Of a stretch of DNA of 44,109 bases, positions 7,841-14,988 are shown piece by piece. Source of the DNA: Candidatus Merdivicinus faecavium (GTDB lineage Bacteria; Bacillota; Clostridia; Oscillospirales; Ruminococcaceae); assembly GCA_018716285.1 (NCBI GenBank), contig DVKD01000022.1:1-44109 (forward strand). The letters run 5' to 3'. A program made the position numbers and the translations under genes. The notes below the pieces were generated by a model, which was given only the letters and a program-made list of their open reading frames with translations, was not told the origin of the DNA and made no database searches. The first letter of the stretch is position 1. Each line of letters opens with the position of its first letter.

Positions 7841-8296
7841 ATGAAACTTGCGGAAGCCCTGATTCTGCGGGCAGATTTGCAGAAACGGCTCGAGCAGCTG
7901 CGGCAGCGGCTCATCCTCAACGCGCAGGTGCAGGAGGGCGAGCAGCCCGCGGAGGATCCGGAAAGCCTGCTTCGTGAGCTCGACGAAGTGACCGGGGAGC
8001 TCGAATCCCTCATCCGGCAGATCAACCTGACCAACGCCCAGACGCTGACCGACGGCGAAACGCTGACCGCCCTCCTGGCGCGGCGGGACTGCCTGACCGA
8101 AAAAATTTCGATCCTGCGGAGTTTTTTAAATACGGCGAGTAATATTTCCGGCAGAAGCTCCCGGATGGAAATCAAGATCTACAGCACCGTCCCGGTCGCG
8201 GCGCTGCAAAAACAGGCGGACAGCCTGTCCAAGCAGCTGCGGGAGCTGGACGTCCGGATCCAGTCGGCCAACTGGACGACGGAACTCATTCCCTGA
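7841..8296 (+). CDS. DIP1984-family (DUF6847, 'septicolysin-like') protein
   Basis: A 151-residue, almost entirely helical protein. MKLAEALILRADLQKRLEQL at the start, then LIRQINLTNAQT, TLTALLARRDCL, and the C-terminal LSKQLRELDVRIQSANWTTEL are the conserved blocks of the DIP1984 family, named after a Corynebacterium diphtheriae gene. The old label 'septicolysin' is not supported: there is no signal peptide and no membrane segment. The heptads suggest a coiled-coil helical bundle; the molecular function is not established to my knowledge. GGGGAGG lies before the ATG. A tRNA-like RNA begins within about ten bases of the stop codon, on the same strand and behind the same promoter, which hints at an RNA-binding role. 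Confidence 0.85.
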   Translation: MKLAEALILRADLQKRLEQLRQRLILNAQVQEGEQPAEDPESLLRELDEVTGELESLIRQINLTNAQTLTDGETLTALLARRDCLTEKISILRSFLNTASNISGRSSRMEIKIYSTVPVAALQKQADSLSKQLRELDVRIQSANWTTELIP

Positions 8297-8302
8297 CCGC
8301 CT

Positions 8303-8435
8303 GGTGTGTGCCGAAACGGGCGGGCGCCAAACCCCATAAGCGGCGGGGAAAGGCTGCTACAGTTATGGTACGCGGCGGGACCCGCGGAGGTTCGACTCCT
8401 CCTCACTGTTCGTCCAGCACAGATACAAGCGCACC
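8303..8435 (+). ncRNA. tRNA-like structured RNA downstream of the DIP1984 gene
   Basis: A cloverleaf can be drawn. The T arm is perfect: GGAGG (8386-8390), loop TTCGACT fitting TTCRANY, CCTCC (8398-8402). D-like arm: CCCC (8332-8335), nine-base loop with AGCGG, GGGG (8345-8348). Anticodon-like arm: 8353-8360 with 8368-8376, eight pairs and one bulged C, around a seven-base loop (8361-8367). Acceptor-like stem: GGGCGGGCG (8318-8326) with TGTTCGTCC (8407-8415), nine pairs including four G-U. An outer stem can add GTGC/GCAC and GGTGT/GCACC. The loop has G, not U, at position 33, and there is no normal seven-pair acceptor, so it is not a decoding tRNA. It probably comes from the 3' part of the DIP1984 mRNA. 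Confidence 0.6.
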
Positions 8436-8514
8436 GTAACCGCGCATTTTTACAACCGGGCGCTGACGTTTTCGGCAAGGGTGGGATGGGGGATATTTTA
8501 CGATACGGCAATTT

Positions 8515-8571
8515 GCAGCGCGCGGCCGCGTCCGCTCCTGTTCGGGAGGGGCGGGCTGCGCTCGTTTTTGG
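8515..8571 (+). terminator. Probable terminator of the DIP1984/tRNA-like unit
   Basis: GCAGC (8515-8519) and GCTGC near 8,556-8,560 enclose a GC-rich inner hairpin (CTCC...GGAG), and the stem is followed by TCGTTTTT (to about 8,571). The outer stem is short and the structure is imperfect. It also lies just before the AraC ribosome site. Confidence 0.45.
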
Positions 8572-8595
8572 GGAAAAATGAAAGGAGGTCCTGTC

Positions 8596-9396
8596 ATGCT
8601 CCCCTACCGCGAACGGCTCGAGGAGCGGCTCAGCAGCACCGTCCCCTTTGTGTCGGTCAATTACCGCCGCACAGCCGGAGAGATGGCCGCCAGCCACTGG
8701 CATCCCTGCTATGAGCTGCTCTTTGTCTTCGGCGGCGAGGCGATGCAGGAGGTCGACGGGCGGAAATTCCCCCTCCGCGCCGGCGATACCCTGCTCATCA
8801 CCTCCGGCGCGGTTCACGCCACCAGCGCCACGGAGGAGGACTGCTACATCGGGGTGATGGCCTTCCTCCATCCGCGCCCGCTGCCCACCATCCGCCTCGC
8901 CGCGGGCGGCTGCATCGAGATGGAGCGGATTTTCTCCCGGATCCAGGAGGAATGCACCCTCCGCCGCCCCGGCAGCGAGGCGATCGTCCAGGGGCTGCTC
9001 CTCCAGGCGCTCGGACTGCTCGAGCGGCACGGCTCCCCGCTTGCGGAACCGGCGCCCGGCCCGGGGAACGGTGAAGGCCGCCGGATTGAGGAGTATCTCC
9101 GCGCGAACCTCTCCAGGGGCCTCACCCTGCGGTCGGTCGCAGACTTCGCGGGATACTCCCCCGCCTACCTCTCCCGCCGGTTTTCCGACATGATGGGGAT
9201 GCCGTTCAAACAGTACGTCGACCGGATGAAGCTCCAGGCCGCCCGCGGGCTTCTGGCCGACGGGCTCACCGCGGGGGAAACCGCCCTGGCGCTGGGCTAC
9301 GAGACCCCCTCCTCCTTCTGCCGCGCCTTCAAGCGGCTGACCGGCCAGACCCCCTCCGAATACCAGGCAGCGCAAAAAATGGACAAAACGCGGTAA
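8596..9396 (+). CDS. AraC-family transcriptional regulator
   Basis: A 266-residue regulator: N-terminal cupin with SHWHPCYELLFVFGGEA and LRAGDTLLITSGAVHAT (ligand-binding beta-barrel), and a C-terminal double HTH with LSRGLTLRSVADFAGYSPAYLSRRF and the signature YETPSSFCRAFKRLTGQTPSEY. I start at the ATG 8596: the earlier in-frame ATG at 8578 sits on the Shine-Dalgarno AAAGGAGG itself. It is followed after 60 bases by a UroD-like methyltransferase gene on the same strand, the likely target. The histidines in the cupin fit sugar-type ligands of this family, but the effector is not known. Confidence 0.88.
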   Translation: MLPYRERLEERLSSTVPFVSVNYRRTAGEMAASHWHPCYELLFVFGGEAMQEVDGRKFPLRAGDTLLITSGAVHATSATEEDCYIGVMAFLHPRPLPTIRLAAGGCIEMERIFSRIQEECTLRRPGSEAIVQGLLLQALGLLERHGSPLAEPAPGPGNGEGRRIEEYLRANLSRGLTLRSVADFAGYSPAYLSRRFSDMMGMPFKQYVDRMKLQAARGLLADGLTAGETALALGYETPSSFCRAFKRLTGQTPSEYQAAQKMDKTR

Positions 9397-9456
9397 AAAT
9401 TGCCCTTCCTTTTTGCGCGAATTTTGGCTATACTGGAGAAAAAAGGAGGAATCATC

Positions 9457-10476
9457 ATGACCAACCAGCTCCACCGCGAACCGGATTTTGAGAATATCAG
9501 CAAGGTGCTCCGCTGCGAAAAACCGAGCCGCCCCACCCTCTTTGAATTCTTTATGAATGGAAATGTCTACGAGGCTGCGGCCGGCCCTGCGCCGCAGAGC
9601 GACGACCCGGTCGACCACATGGCCTATATGGCCCGGGCCTTTGCGGCCTGCGGATACGACTATGTCAACTACCCCGGCTGCGATTTCGGCTTCCCCACCG
9701 GCGAGAAGACCCGCAAAAATACCATCTCCTTAAACGAGCACGCCCTCATCAAAAACTGGGATGATTTTGAAGCCTATCCCTGGCCGGACCCCAAAACCGC
9801 CGACTATTCCCGGCTCGAAAAGATCCGTCCCTTTCTCCCCGGCAACATGAAGGTTATGACCGCCGGCCCGAACGGCCTGCTCGAAAACGTCATCGATATC
9901 GTCGGATACGAGAACCTCTGTCTCATGCTCTACGATGCCCCCGATCTGGTCCGGGCGATTTTTGACCGTGTGGGCGGCATTCTGGTCGATTATTACGAAA
10001 ACTGCGCCCAGTACGACACCGTCGGCATCCTCATGATCAACGACGACTGGGGCTTCAACACCCAGACGATGCTCTCGGTCGCCGATATGCGCCGCTACGT
10101 CTTCCCCTGGCACAAGAAGATGGTGGAGGTGGCGCACCGGCACGGGAAATTCGCCGTCCTGCACTCCTGCGGCTACATGGTCGACATCATGGAGGACATT
10201 ATTGAAGATATGAAGTTTGACGGCCGTCATTCCTACGAGGACAACATCGTCCCCGTCGAGGAGGCGTACCGGCGCTGGGGCGGCCGCATCGCCATCCTGG
10301 GCGGGCTGGACGTCGACTTCCTCATCCGCTCGAGCGACGAGGAGATCGTTGACCGGGCGAAAAAGATGCTCGCCCTCGCGGAGGAAAAAGGCGGATACGC
10401 CCTTGGCTCCGGCAACAGCATCCCCGAGTACATCCCGAACGACAAATACTTTGCCATGACCAGCGCAGCCCGCTGA
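9457..10476 (+). CDS. Uroporphyrinogen decarboxylase-like (UroD/MtaA superfamily) protein
   Basis: A 339-residue TIM-barrel protein of the URO-D superfamily. Visible blocks: DDPVDHMAYMARAFAACGYDY, MTAGPNGLLENVIDIVGYE, DDWGFNTQTMLSVADMRRY, the metal-site strand KFAVLHSCGYMVDIMEDII and GGRIAILGGLDVDFLI. The histidine and cysteine in LHSCG are typical of the cobamide-dependent methyltransferase branch (MtaA/MtbA-like), which uses zinc, and not of true heme UroD. Such proteins in Clostridia demethylate methoxylated or methylated substrates, usually with a corrinoid protein; none is nearby, so the reaction stays open. AAAGGAGG precedes the ATG at 9457; the frame upstream of it is rejected. A terminator follows at 10,499. 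Confidence 0.8.
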   Translation: MTNQLHREPDFENISKVLRCEKPSRPTLFEFFMNGNVYEAAAGPAPQSDDPVDHMAYMARAFAACGYDYVNYPGCDFGFPTGEKTRKNTISLNEHALIKNWDDFEAYPWPDPKTADYSRLEKIRPFLPGNMKVMTAGPNGLLENVIDIVGYENLCLMLYDAPDLVRAIFDRVGGILVDYYENCAQYDTVGILMINDDWGFNTQTMLSVADMRRYVFPWHKKMVEVAHRHGKFAVLHSCGYMVDIMEDIIEDMKFDGRHSYEDNIVPVEEAYRRWGGRIAILGGLDVDFLIRSSDEEIVDRAKKMLALAEEKGGYALGSGNSIPEYIPNDKYFAMTSAAR

Positions 10477-10497
10477 ATCCTGCGCCAGACAGCAAAA

Positions 10498-10541
10498 AAC
10501 AGGATCGCAGCCGTTTTTGCGGTGGCTGTGATCCTGTTTTT
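10498..10541. terminator. Bidirectional intrinsic terminator
   Basis: AACAGGATCGCAGCC (from 10,498) pairs with GGCTGTGATCCTGTT (to 10,539), flanked by A-runs on the left and T-runs on the right. It would end the UroD-like gene on the plus strand and any minus-strand transcript of the region 10,500-10,905. Confidence 0.8.
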
Positions 10542-10941
10542 ATCCGGAAAGGTGCCGAAAGCCCCTTGGCCGCGCGGCGCGATTGCCCGAACATGCCTCT
10601 GATACCTTTCCAATGCCGGGGGCTTCGACACCTGACCGGAAACAGCAAAAGACGGCATGTGAAACCATCCACATGCCGTATAATTCCGTAAGGAGGCTGC
10701 TGGGAACCAGCCGGAACCGCAGTTTCTGCCCGCCTCTTCTTGCAAAACATTAGGAATTGTTGTACAATAAAAGAGCGGTGCAGCTTGCTGTTGCATGTAG
10801 TGGGCGTTCACTGTATGTAGTCCGGCCAAATCTGGTCCATTTGGCTGGACACCGCTGTTTGCCGTTTCCGTGTGGGCCGGCAGCGTCGAAATGCGGCGGC
10901 TCCACAATTGTATTATAGCGCATCCGTTTGCCTTTTTCAAG
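10500..10941 (-). ncRNA. Candidate minus-strand structured RNA (unidentified)
   Basis: A strong minus-strand promoter, TTGAAA (10940-10935), 17 bases, TATAAT (10917-10912), faces into gene-free DNA that ends at the terminator 10,541-10,498, giving an RNA of about 400 bases. On the way lie ACGGCATGTG (10679-10670) pairing with CACATGCCGT (10661-10652) and a long closing stem, GGTGTCGAAGCCCC with GGGGCTTTCGGCACC (10633-10549), whose one G-U pair is only stable on this strand. I do not recognise 6S, SRP, tmRNA or RNase P motifs. No convincing ORF is present. Confidence 0.4.
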
Positions 10942-11088
10942 AGATTTTGGCAAAAAACGGGAATTTCCGGGCTGATTCTGCGGCGGATATGTTCAGCCGT
11001 GCCGCTCCCGGCGCCAGGGCTGCGCGATGCCGTCCCGCATGAGCTTCCGGCTCCCCCGCAGGAGCCGGAGGCTTATGCGGGATTTTGA
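10740..11088 (+). ncRNA. Candidate plus-strand structured RNA with three-way junction
   Basis: Promoter TTGCAA (10740-10745), 17 bases, TACAAT (10763-10768). Just after the start the RNA can fold as a three-way junction: AGCGGTG (10773-10779) with CACCGCT (10850-10856), hairpin CATGTAGTG/CACTGTATG (10794-10817), and hairpin GTCCGGCCAAAT/ATTTGGCTGGAC (10820-10850). G-U pairs in both hairpins would be mismatches on the other strand, which favours this strand. A 20-bp hairpin with G-U pairs and four T (about 11,032-11,085) could be its end. The identity is unknown; it overlaps the opposing candidate RNA. Confidence 0.4.
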
Positions 11089-11198
11089 TTGGATCGAGGT
11101 ATGCTGCGGTTGCGGCGCATGCCGGGCGGCTAGGCTAAATGACCGCCGGCGTCGCCTTCCGGCAGAAGAAACAGGTCAAATAAGCGCCCGGCACAGAC

Positions 11199-11241
11199 AA
11201 CCGGCGGGATGGCGGCATTGCCGGATTCCCGCCGGTTTTTC
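11199..11241 (+). terminator. Strong intrinsic terminator
   Basis: AACCGGCGGGA (11199-11209) pairs perfectly with TCCCGCCGGTT (11227-11237), with a small inner GGC/GCC stem, followed by a T-run. No ORF precedes it directly, so it ends an RNA coming from the unexplained region at 10.7-11.1 kb. Confidence 0.75.
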
Positions 11242-11635
11242 CGTTTTTTCGGCGGGCGCCAGAAAGGTTATACCATCAAACAAATAAATTTTCTCCTCGA
11301 ATGTGAAGAGAAGTCCTTGACAGAATCCTGTTCAGGGAATAAAATAATATAGAATGGAGTATTCTTCTTGAAAATTACGGCATGGACGACCGGCAAATCG
11401 CGGCCAGTCTTTTTTGATGCCTGTTCTCATACAATACTACTGTTTTTCATGATGAATCGGCTTGAAAACGCTGGACGCGCTGCGCAGGCGTTTCAAGGAG
11501 GGCTTGCTCTGTCCCCGGCTTTTTGCCGGGCGAAATGCAGGTGAATTGTCCGGCGCCGGTTTGCGCGGGACGGATCTGTTTTTCACAAAATATCCTGATG
11601 ATAGAAAAAAAGAGAGAAGGAGGGATTGATTCCGC
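11242..11635 (+). promoter_or_regulatory. Promoter and 284-base leader of rny
   Basis: TTGACA (11317-11322), 17 bases, TAAAAT (11340-11345) puts the start near 11,352 and leaves an unusually long untranslated leader before the rny ATG. It holds an imperfect hairpin with six T (about 11,382-11,418), which could act as an attenuator, AACGC/GCGTT around 11,465-11,492, and CCCCGGC/GCCGGG near 11,514-11,531. No ORF with a ribosome site is apparent. RNase Y or RNase-mediated autoregulation through this leader would be plausible but is not shown by the sequence. Confidence 0.55.
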
Positions 11636-13198
11636 ATGAACACAACGACCATTCTTTACTGTGTCATCACTTTTGCCGTTACGTTGATTGCAGCCGGGGC
11701 CGCGGCCTTCTTTATCGGCGTCGCATACCGCAAAAAGGTTGCCGAAGCCGAGATCGGAAGCGCAGAGGACCAGGCCAAACGGATCATCAACGAGGCGTAT
11801 AAGTCGGCTGAGGCGAAAAAGAAGGAACTGCTGATCGAGGCCAAGGAAGAAGCGCACAAGCTGCGCTCGGAGGCGGACCGCGACATCAAGGAGCGCCGCA
11901 GCGAGGTTTCCCGGCAGGAACGCCGCATTCAGCAGAAGGAAGAGTCGCTCGACCGCAAGCTGGACAACATGGAGAAAAAGGAAGAGGCGATTCTCGAAAA
12001 GCACAGGCTTGCTGAGGAGCAGCTTGCCGAGGCGGAAAAAATCAAAAAGAGCCAGATCGACCAGCTGGAGCGGATCTCCGGCCTGACCGTCAGCCAGGCA
12101 AAGGAGCAGCTGCTCGACAGCCTGGAGGGCGAGCTGGTCCATGAGAAGGCGCTGAAGATCGCGAGCTTTGAGCAGCAGCTCAAAGACGAGGCGGAGGACA
12201 AGGCGCGGGAAATGCTCTCGCTGGCCATCGCGCGCTGCGCGGCCGACCACGTGAGCGAGGCGACCGTTTCGGTCGTCACCCTGCCCAGCGACGAGATGAA
12301 GGGCCGGATCATCGGCCGCGAGGGCCGGAATATCCGGGCGCTCGAGACCCTGACCGGCGTCGACCTCATCATCGACGACACCCCCGAAGCAATCACCCTG
12401 TCGAGCTTTGACCCGGTCCGCCGGGAAATCGCGCGCCTGTCGCTTGAAAAACTCATCACCGACGGGCGGATCCATCCGGCCCGCATCGAGGAGACGGTCG
12501 AAAAGGCCACCCGCGAGGTCGAGGCCCGCATCAAGGCCGAAGGCGAGCGCGCTATGATGGAGACCAACGTCCACGGCCTGCATCATGAGCTGGTCAAGCT
12601 GCTGGGGCGGCTGCGCTACCGCACCTCCTACGGGCAGAACGTCCTCAATCACTCCATCGAGGTCGCCCATCTGGCCGGCATCATGGCCGCCGAGCTTGGG
12701 GTCGACGTCACGATGGCCAAACGGGCCGGCCTGCTCCACGACATCGGCAAGGCCCTGAGCCACGAGGTCGAGGGCTCTCACGTCCAGATCGGTATGGACG
12801 TGTGCCGCAAGTATAAGGAAAACGCCCAGGTCCTGCACGCCATCGAGGCGCATCACGGCGACGTCGAGACCAAGACGGTCATCGCCGCCCTGGTGCAGGC
12901 CGCCGACGCCATCTCGGCTGCGCGGCCCGGCGCGCGGCGCGAAAACCTCGAAAATTACATCAAGCGGGTCGAGAAGCTCGAAGAGATCGCCAAGTCCTAC
13001 GACGGCGTCGAGAAGTGCTACGCCATCCAGGCGGGGCGCGAGATCCGCATCCTGGTCAAGCCCGAGGCCATCAAGGACGACGAGATGGTCATTGCGGCCC
13101 GCGAGATCGCCAAGCGCATCGAGAGCGAGCTGGAATACCCCGGCCAGATCAAGGTGCACATGATCCGCGAAAGCCGCGCGATCGACTACGCCAAATAA
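11636..13198 (+). CDS. rny: Ribonuclease Y
   Basis: A 520-residue protein with the RNase Y order: an N-terminal membrane anchor (residues about 5-28), a long charged coiled coil rich in E, K and R (30-190), a KH domain with [17 protein letters not shown] (from Met221) and [20 protein letters not shown], and an HD domain with [21 protein letters not shown] (His368, Asp369) and [11 protein letters not shown]. The HD pair binds the metal for endonucleolytic cleavage. RNase Y initiates bulk mRNA decay at the membrane in Firmicutes. GAAGGAGG lies before the ATG. A terminator follows directly. The length equals the family norm (about 520), and all key residues are present. Confidence 0.97.
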   Translation: MNTTTILYCVITFAVTLIAAGAAAFFIGVAYRKKVAEAEIGSAEDQAKRIINEAYKSAEAKKKELLIEAKEEAHKLRSEADRDIKERRSEVSRQERRIQQKEESLDRKLDNMEKKEEAILEKHRLAEEQLAEAEKIKKSQIDQLERISGLTVSQAKEQLLDSLEGELVHEKALKIASFEQQLKDEAEDKAREMLSLAIARCAADHVSEATVSVVTLPSDEMKGRIIGREGRNIRALETLTGVDLIIDDTPEAITLSSFDPVRREIARLSLEKLITDGRIHPARIEETVEKATREVEARIKAEGERAMMETNVHGLHHELVKLLGRLRYRTSYGQNVLNHSIEVAHLAGIMAAELGVDVTMAKRAGLLHDIGKALSHEVEGSHVQIGMDVCRKYKENAQVLHAIEAHHGDVETKTVIAALVQAADAISAARPGARRENLENYIKRVEKLEEIAKSYDGVEKCYAIQAGREIRILVKPEAIKDDEMVIAAREIAKRIESELEYPGQIKVHMIRESRAIDYAK

Positions 13199-13207
13199 GC
13201 AGAGAGA

Positions 13208-13239
13208 ATCCCGTCCTCATTCTGAGGGCGGGATTTTTG
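13208..13239 (+). terminator. Intrinsic terminator of rny
   Basis: ATCCCGTCCTCA and TGAGGGCGGGAT pair around a three-base loop, followed by five T. Confidence 0.85.
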
Positions 13240-13250
13240 CGCCCTTTTAC

Positions 13251-13288
13251 AAGAAGTATTTCAAAATATTTTGAAATACTTCTTGACT
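13251..13288. promoter_or_regulatory. Perfect 34-bp palindrome, operator of the sdpRI-like pair
   Basis: Bases 13251-13284 are a perfect palindrome without spacer (each arm AAGAAGTATTTCAAAAT or its complement). Its right end overlaps a -35-like TTGACT (13283-13288), followed after 17 bases by a weak -10. It lies 66 bases before the ArsR-type gene. By analogy with the autoregulated SdpR of Bacillus this is the likely operator. A degenerate half-site, GTTGAAATA, recurs before the start codon. Confidence 0.65.
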
Positions 13289-13349
13289 TTCCGGTGCGGA
13301 TATGGCATTCTTTATTTAAAGAAATGTTGAAATAGAAGGAGGGGATCGG

Positions 13350-13622
13350 ATGGGCTTCGGCGAGACATTCCAGGCGCTTTCCGACCCGGCGCGGCGGGAG
13401 ATCCTCATTTTCCTGCGGGAAAAGCCGCGGACGGCCGGGGAAATCGCCGCCCATCTGGGGGTAACGCCCGCGGCGGCATCCTACCACCTGGCGAAGCTCA
13501 AAAAGGCGGAGCTCGTCACCGAAACGCGCCGGAAAAACTTCATCGACTACCAGCTGAACACCTCGGTCTTTGAGGAGGTACTGCTGTGGCTTGGGCAGTT
13601 TGCAAAGGAGGAGAAAAAATGA
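13350..13622 (+). CDS. ArsR-family autorepressor, SdpR-like
   Basis: Ninety residues, the size and sequence style of B. subtilis SdpR: FQALSDPARREILIFLREKPRTAGEIAAHLG, the recognition helix in TPAAASYHLAKLKKAELV, the wing ETRRKNFIDYQLNTSVFEEVLLWL. There are no metal-binding cysteines (no ELCVCDL motif), so it is not a metal sensor. GAAGGAGGGG precedes the ATG. The stop overlaps the start of the SdpI-like gene (ATGA), so the two are translated together. In Bacillus, SdpI bound by its toxin sequesters SdpR at the membrane and so relieves repression; the same circuit is inferred here. Confidence 0.85.
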   Translation: MGFGETFQALSDPARREILIFLREKPRTAGEIAAHLGVTPAAASYHLAKLKKAELVTETRRKNFIDYQLNTSVFEEVLLWLGQFAKEEKK

Positions 13623-14323
13623 AGCGCAAAATTTCTGCGGCGGCAGCATGGTACTGGGTTCTGGCGGTGCTGCCGCTGCTCGTCACGGCGGCGGCCTACC
13701 CCTTTTTCCCGGAAATCATTCCCGCGCACTACAACCTCGCGGGCGAGGTGGACCGGTACGGCAGCAAGGCGGAGCTTTTCATCCTGCCGGCGATCGTGCT
13801 CATACTCTCCCCCGTCTTCTGGGGGCTCAGCGGGCTCGCCCGCAAGCCGGTGGGCGGGCAAAAACTGCCGCCGGAGGAGCAGAAGGCCCGCAACGGGAAG
13901 GTCATCGCCGTCACCCGGCTGGCGCTGCTGGCGGTATTCAACGCCCTGAACCTCGTCATGCTGGCGAGCGCCTGGACCGACGCGCAGGCGGGCGCCGGGC
14001 GGATGAGCTGGGACCTCTACCGCATCGCGGCGGTCATCCTGTCGGTCATGGAGATCGTTTTGGGCAACCTGCTGCCCAAATGCCGTCCCAATTCGGTGGC
14101 GGGGGTGCGCACCCCCTGGACGCTGGAAAGCGAGGAGGTCTGGTACCGGACCCACCGGATGGGCGGCTTCTGGATGGTGGGCGGCGGGATCCTGAGCCTG
14201 GCCGCCTGCCCCTTCCTCCCCGGCATCTGGAGCATGGGGGCCTGCCTGGCGGTGCTGGTGCTCGTTTCCATTGTCACAACGGCCTACTCCTGGTGGATTT
14301 CCCGGCGGGTTTCCCGCCGGTAA
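13619..14323 (+). CDS. SdpI-family immunity/signalling membrane protein
   Basis: A 234-residue membrane protein. The first part has DUF1648 features: an N-terminal membrane helix followed by FPEIIPAHYNLAGEVDRYGSK, and a second helix LFILPAIVLILSPVFWGL. After two further helices comes the SdpI motif GNLLPKCRPNSVAGVRTPWT followed by SEEVWYRTHRMGGF, then two more helices. In B. subtilis SdpI gives immunity to the SDP killing peptide and senses it. The ATG at 13619 overlaps the stop of the SdpR-like gene; GGAGGAG is its ribosome site. No sdpABC toxin genes are in the window, so this may be an orphan immunity system against other strains' peptides. Confidence 0.88.
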   Translation: MKRKISAAAAWYWVLAVLPLLVTAAAYPFFPEIIPAHYNLAGEVDRYGSKAELFILPAIVLILSPVFWGLSGLARKPVGGQKLPPEEQKARNGKVIAVTRLALLAVFNALNLVMLASAWTDAQAGAGRMSWDLYRIAAVILSVMEIVLGNLLPKCRPNSVAGVRTPWTLESEEVWYRTHRMGGFWMVGGGILSLAACPFLPGIWSMGACLAVLVLVSIVTTAYSWWISRRVSRR

Positions 14324-14326
14324 CGG

Positions 14327-14366
14327 AAATCCCCTCCCTTCCCCTGTTGGGGCGGGAGGGGATTTT
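14327..14366. terminator. Terminator between sdpI and the lipoprotein cluster
   Basis: AAATCCCCTCCC pairs with GGGAGGGGATTT, followed by T on the plus strand. It ends the sdpRI-like operon and, being symmetrical, may also stop the convergent lipoprotein transcript. Confidence 0.75.
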
Positions 14367-14367
14367 G

Positions 14368-14958
14368 TTAGTTCTGGGGGTTGTACGGCCCGCGGGACAG
14401 CGGGTCGTAGTCATATTCCTCGGGATAATTGGGATACGGGAAAGATGCCGAGAAAAAGGTGTAGAGCGGCTGGCTCGGCAGCCAGCCCGGGGGACGGTAC
14501 TGAATGGAGAATGCGGGCTCCTCCGGCGGGTATTCCCAGACAACGGAGCTCCCCTCGTCCAGCCCCGTCGGCGCCGGTTCGCCGTATTCCTCCACCAGAT
14601 GGTTGTAGTACTCCTGCGAGGCGGACACGTCGCCGACCGAGAAGACCACCCGCTTGAGTCCGACCGGCTGTTCGGTGTCGCGGAAATCGTAGGCGAATTC
14701 CAGCTTGACCTCCCCTACCGCCTTGCCGCTCTCGGGAAGGGTGAAGCGCTCGCCCGGGTAGTAGAAGGAGCGGATGAGGGTTTCCGGGTCGTCCTCCTCG
14801 GTCCAGTCCGCGAGGGAGATGTCCCACGCTTCCTCCACCTCCTCCATCCGCATCCCGGCGCGCAGCCCCTCAAAGGCGGGGCTGTCGTCTTTGCCGCAGG
14901 AGGCGCAGAGAAGGGTCAGGCCGAGAAGCATGGCGGCGATGATCGGCGCTTTTTTCAT
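14368..14958 (-). CDS. Lipoprotein of a three-member paralogous cluster (third gene)
   Basis: 196 residues with a lipoprotein-like signal (MKKAPIIAAMLLGLTLLCASC, probable lipid-modified Cys21). The mature part begins with FEGLRAGMRMEEVEEAWDISLADW, closely like the first gene of the cluster; the end is rich in Pro and Tyr. The 'GM..eEVe...g' start resembles the short fold of BamE/SmpA-type lipoproteins, but the rest is not that family. The function is unknown; it should sit on the outer face of the membrane. GAGGAGG precedes the ATG. It is last in the operon, 30 bases after the second gene. Confidence 0.75.
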   Translation of the reverse strand: MKKAPIIAAMLLGLTLLCASCGKDDSPAFEGLRAGMRMEEVEEAWDISLADWTEEDDPETLIRSFYYPGERFTLPESGKAVGEVKLEFAYDFRDTEQPVGLKRVVFSVGDVSASQEYYNHLVEEYGEPAPTGLDEGSSVVWEYPPEEPAFSIQYRPPGWLPSQPLYTFFSASFPYPNYPEEYDYDPLSRGPYNPQN

Positions 14959-14988
14959 GGTACTACCTCCTCGGCTCAGGCAGGATCA

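Noticed and set aside
8318-8416. A normal tRNA gene
   Set aside because: Only the T arm is canonical. There is no seven-pair acceptor stem next to CCA, the anticodon-like loop lacks U33, and the stem carries a bulge. It is reported as tRNA-like.
11352-11420. Small ORF ending MDDRQIAASLF before rny
   Set aside because: The frame has an early stop upstream, no ribosome site, and the DNA is better explained as a hairpin of the leader.
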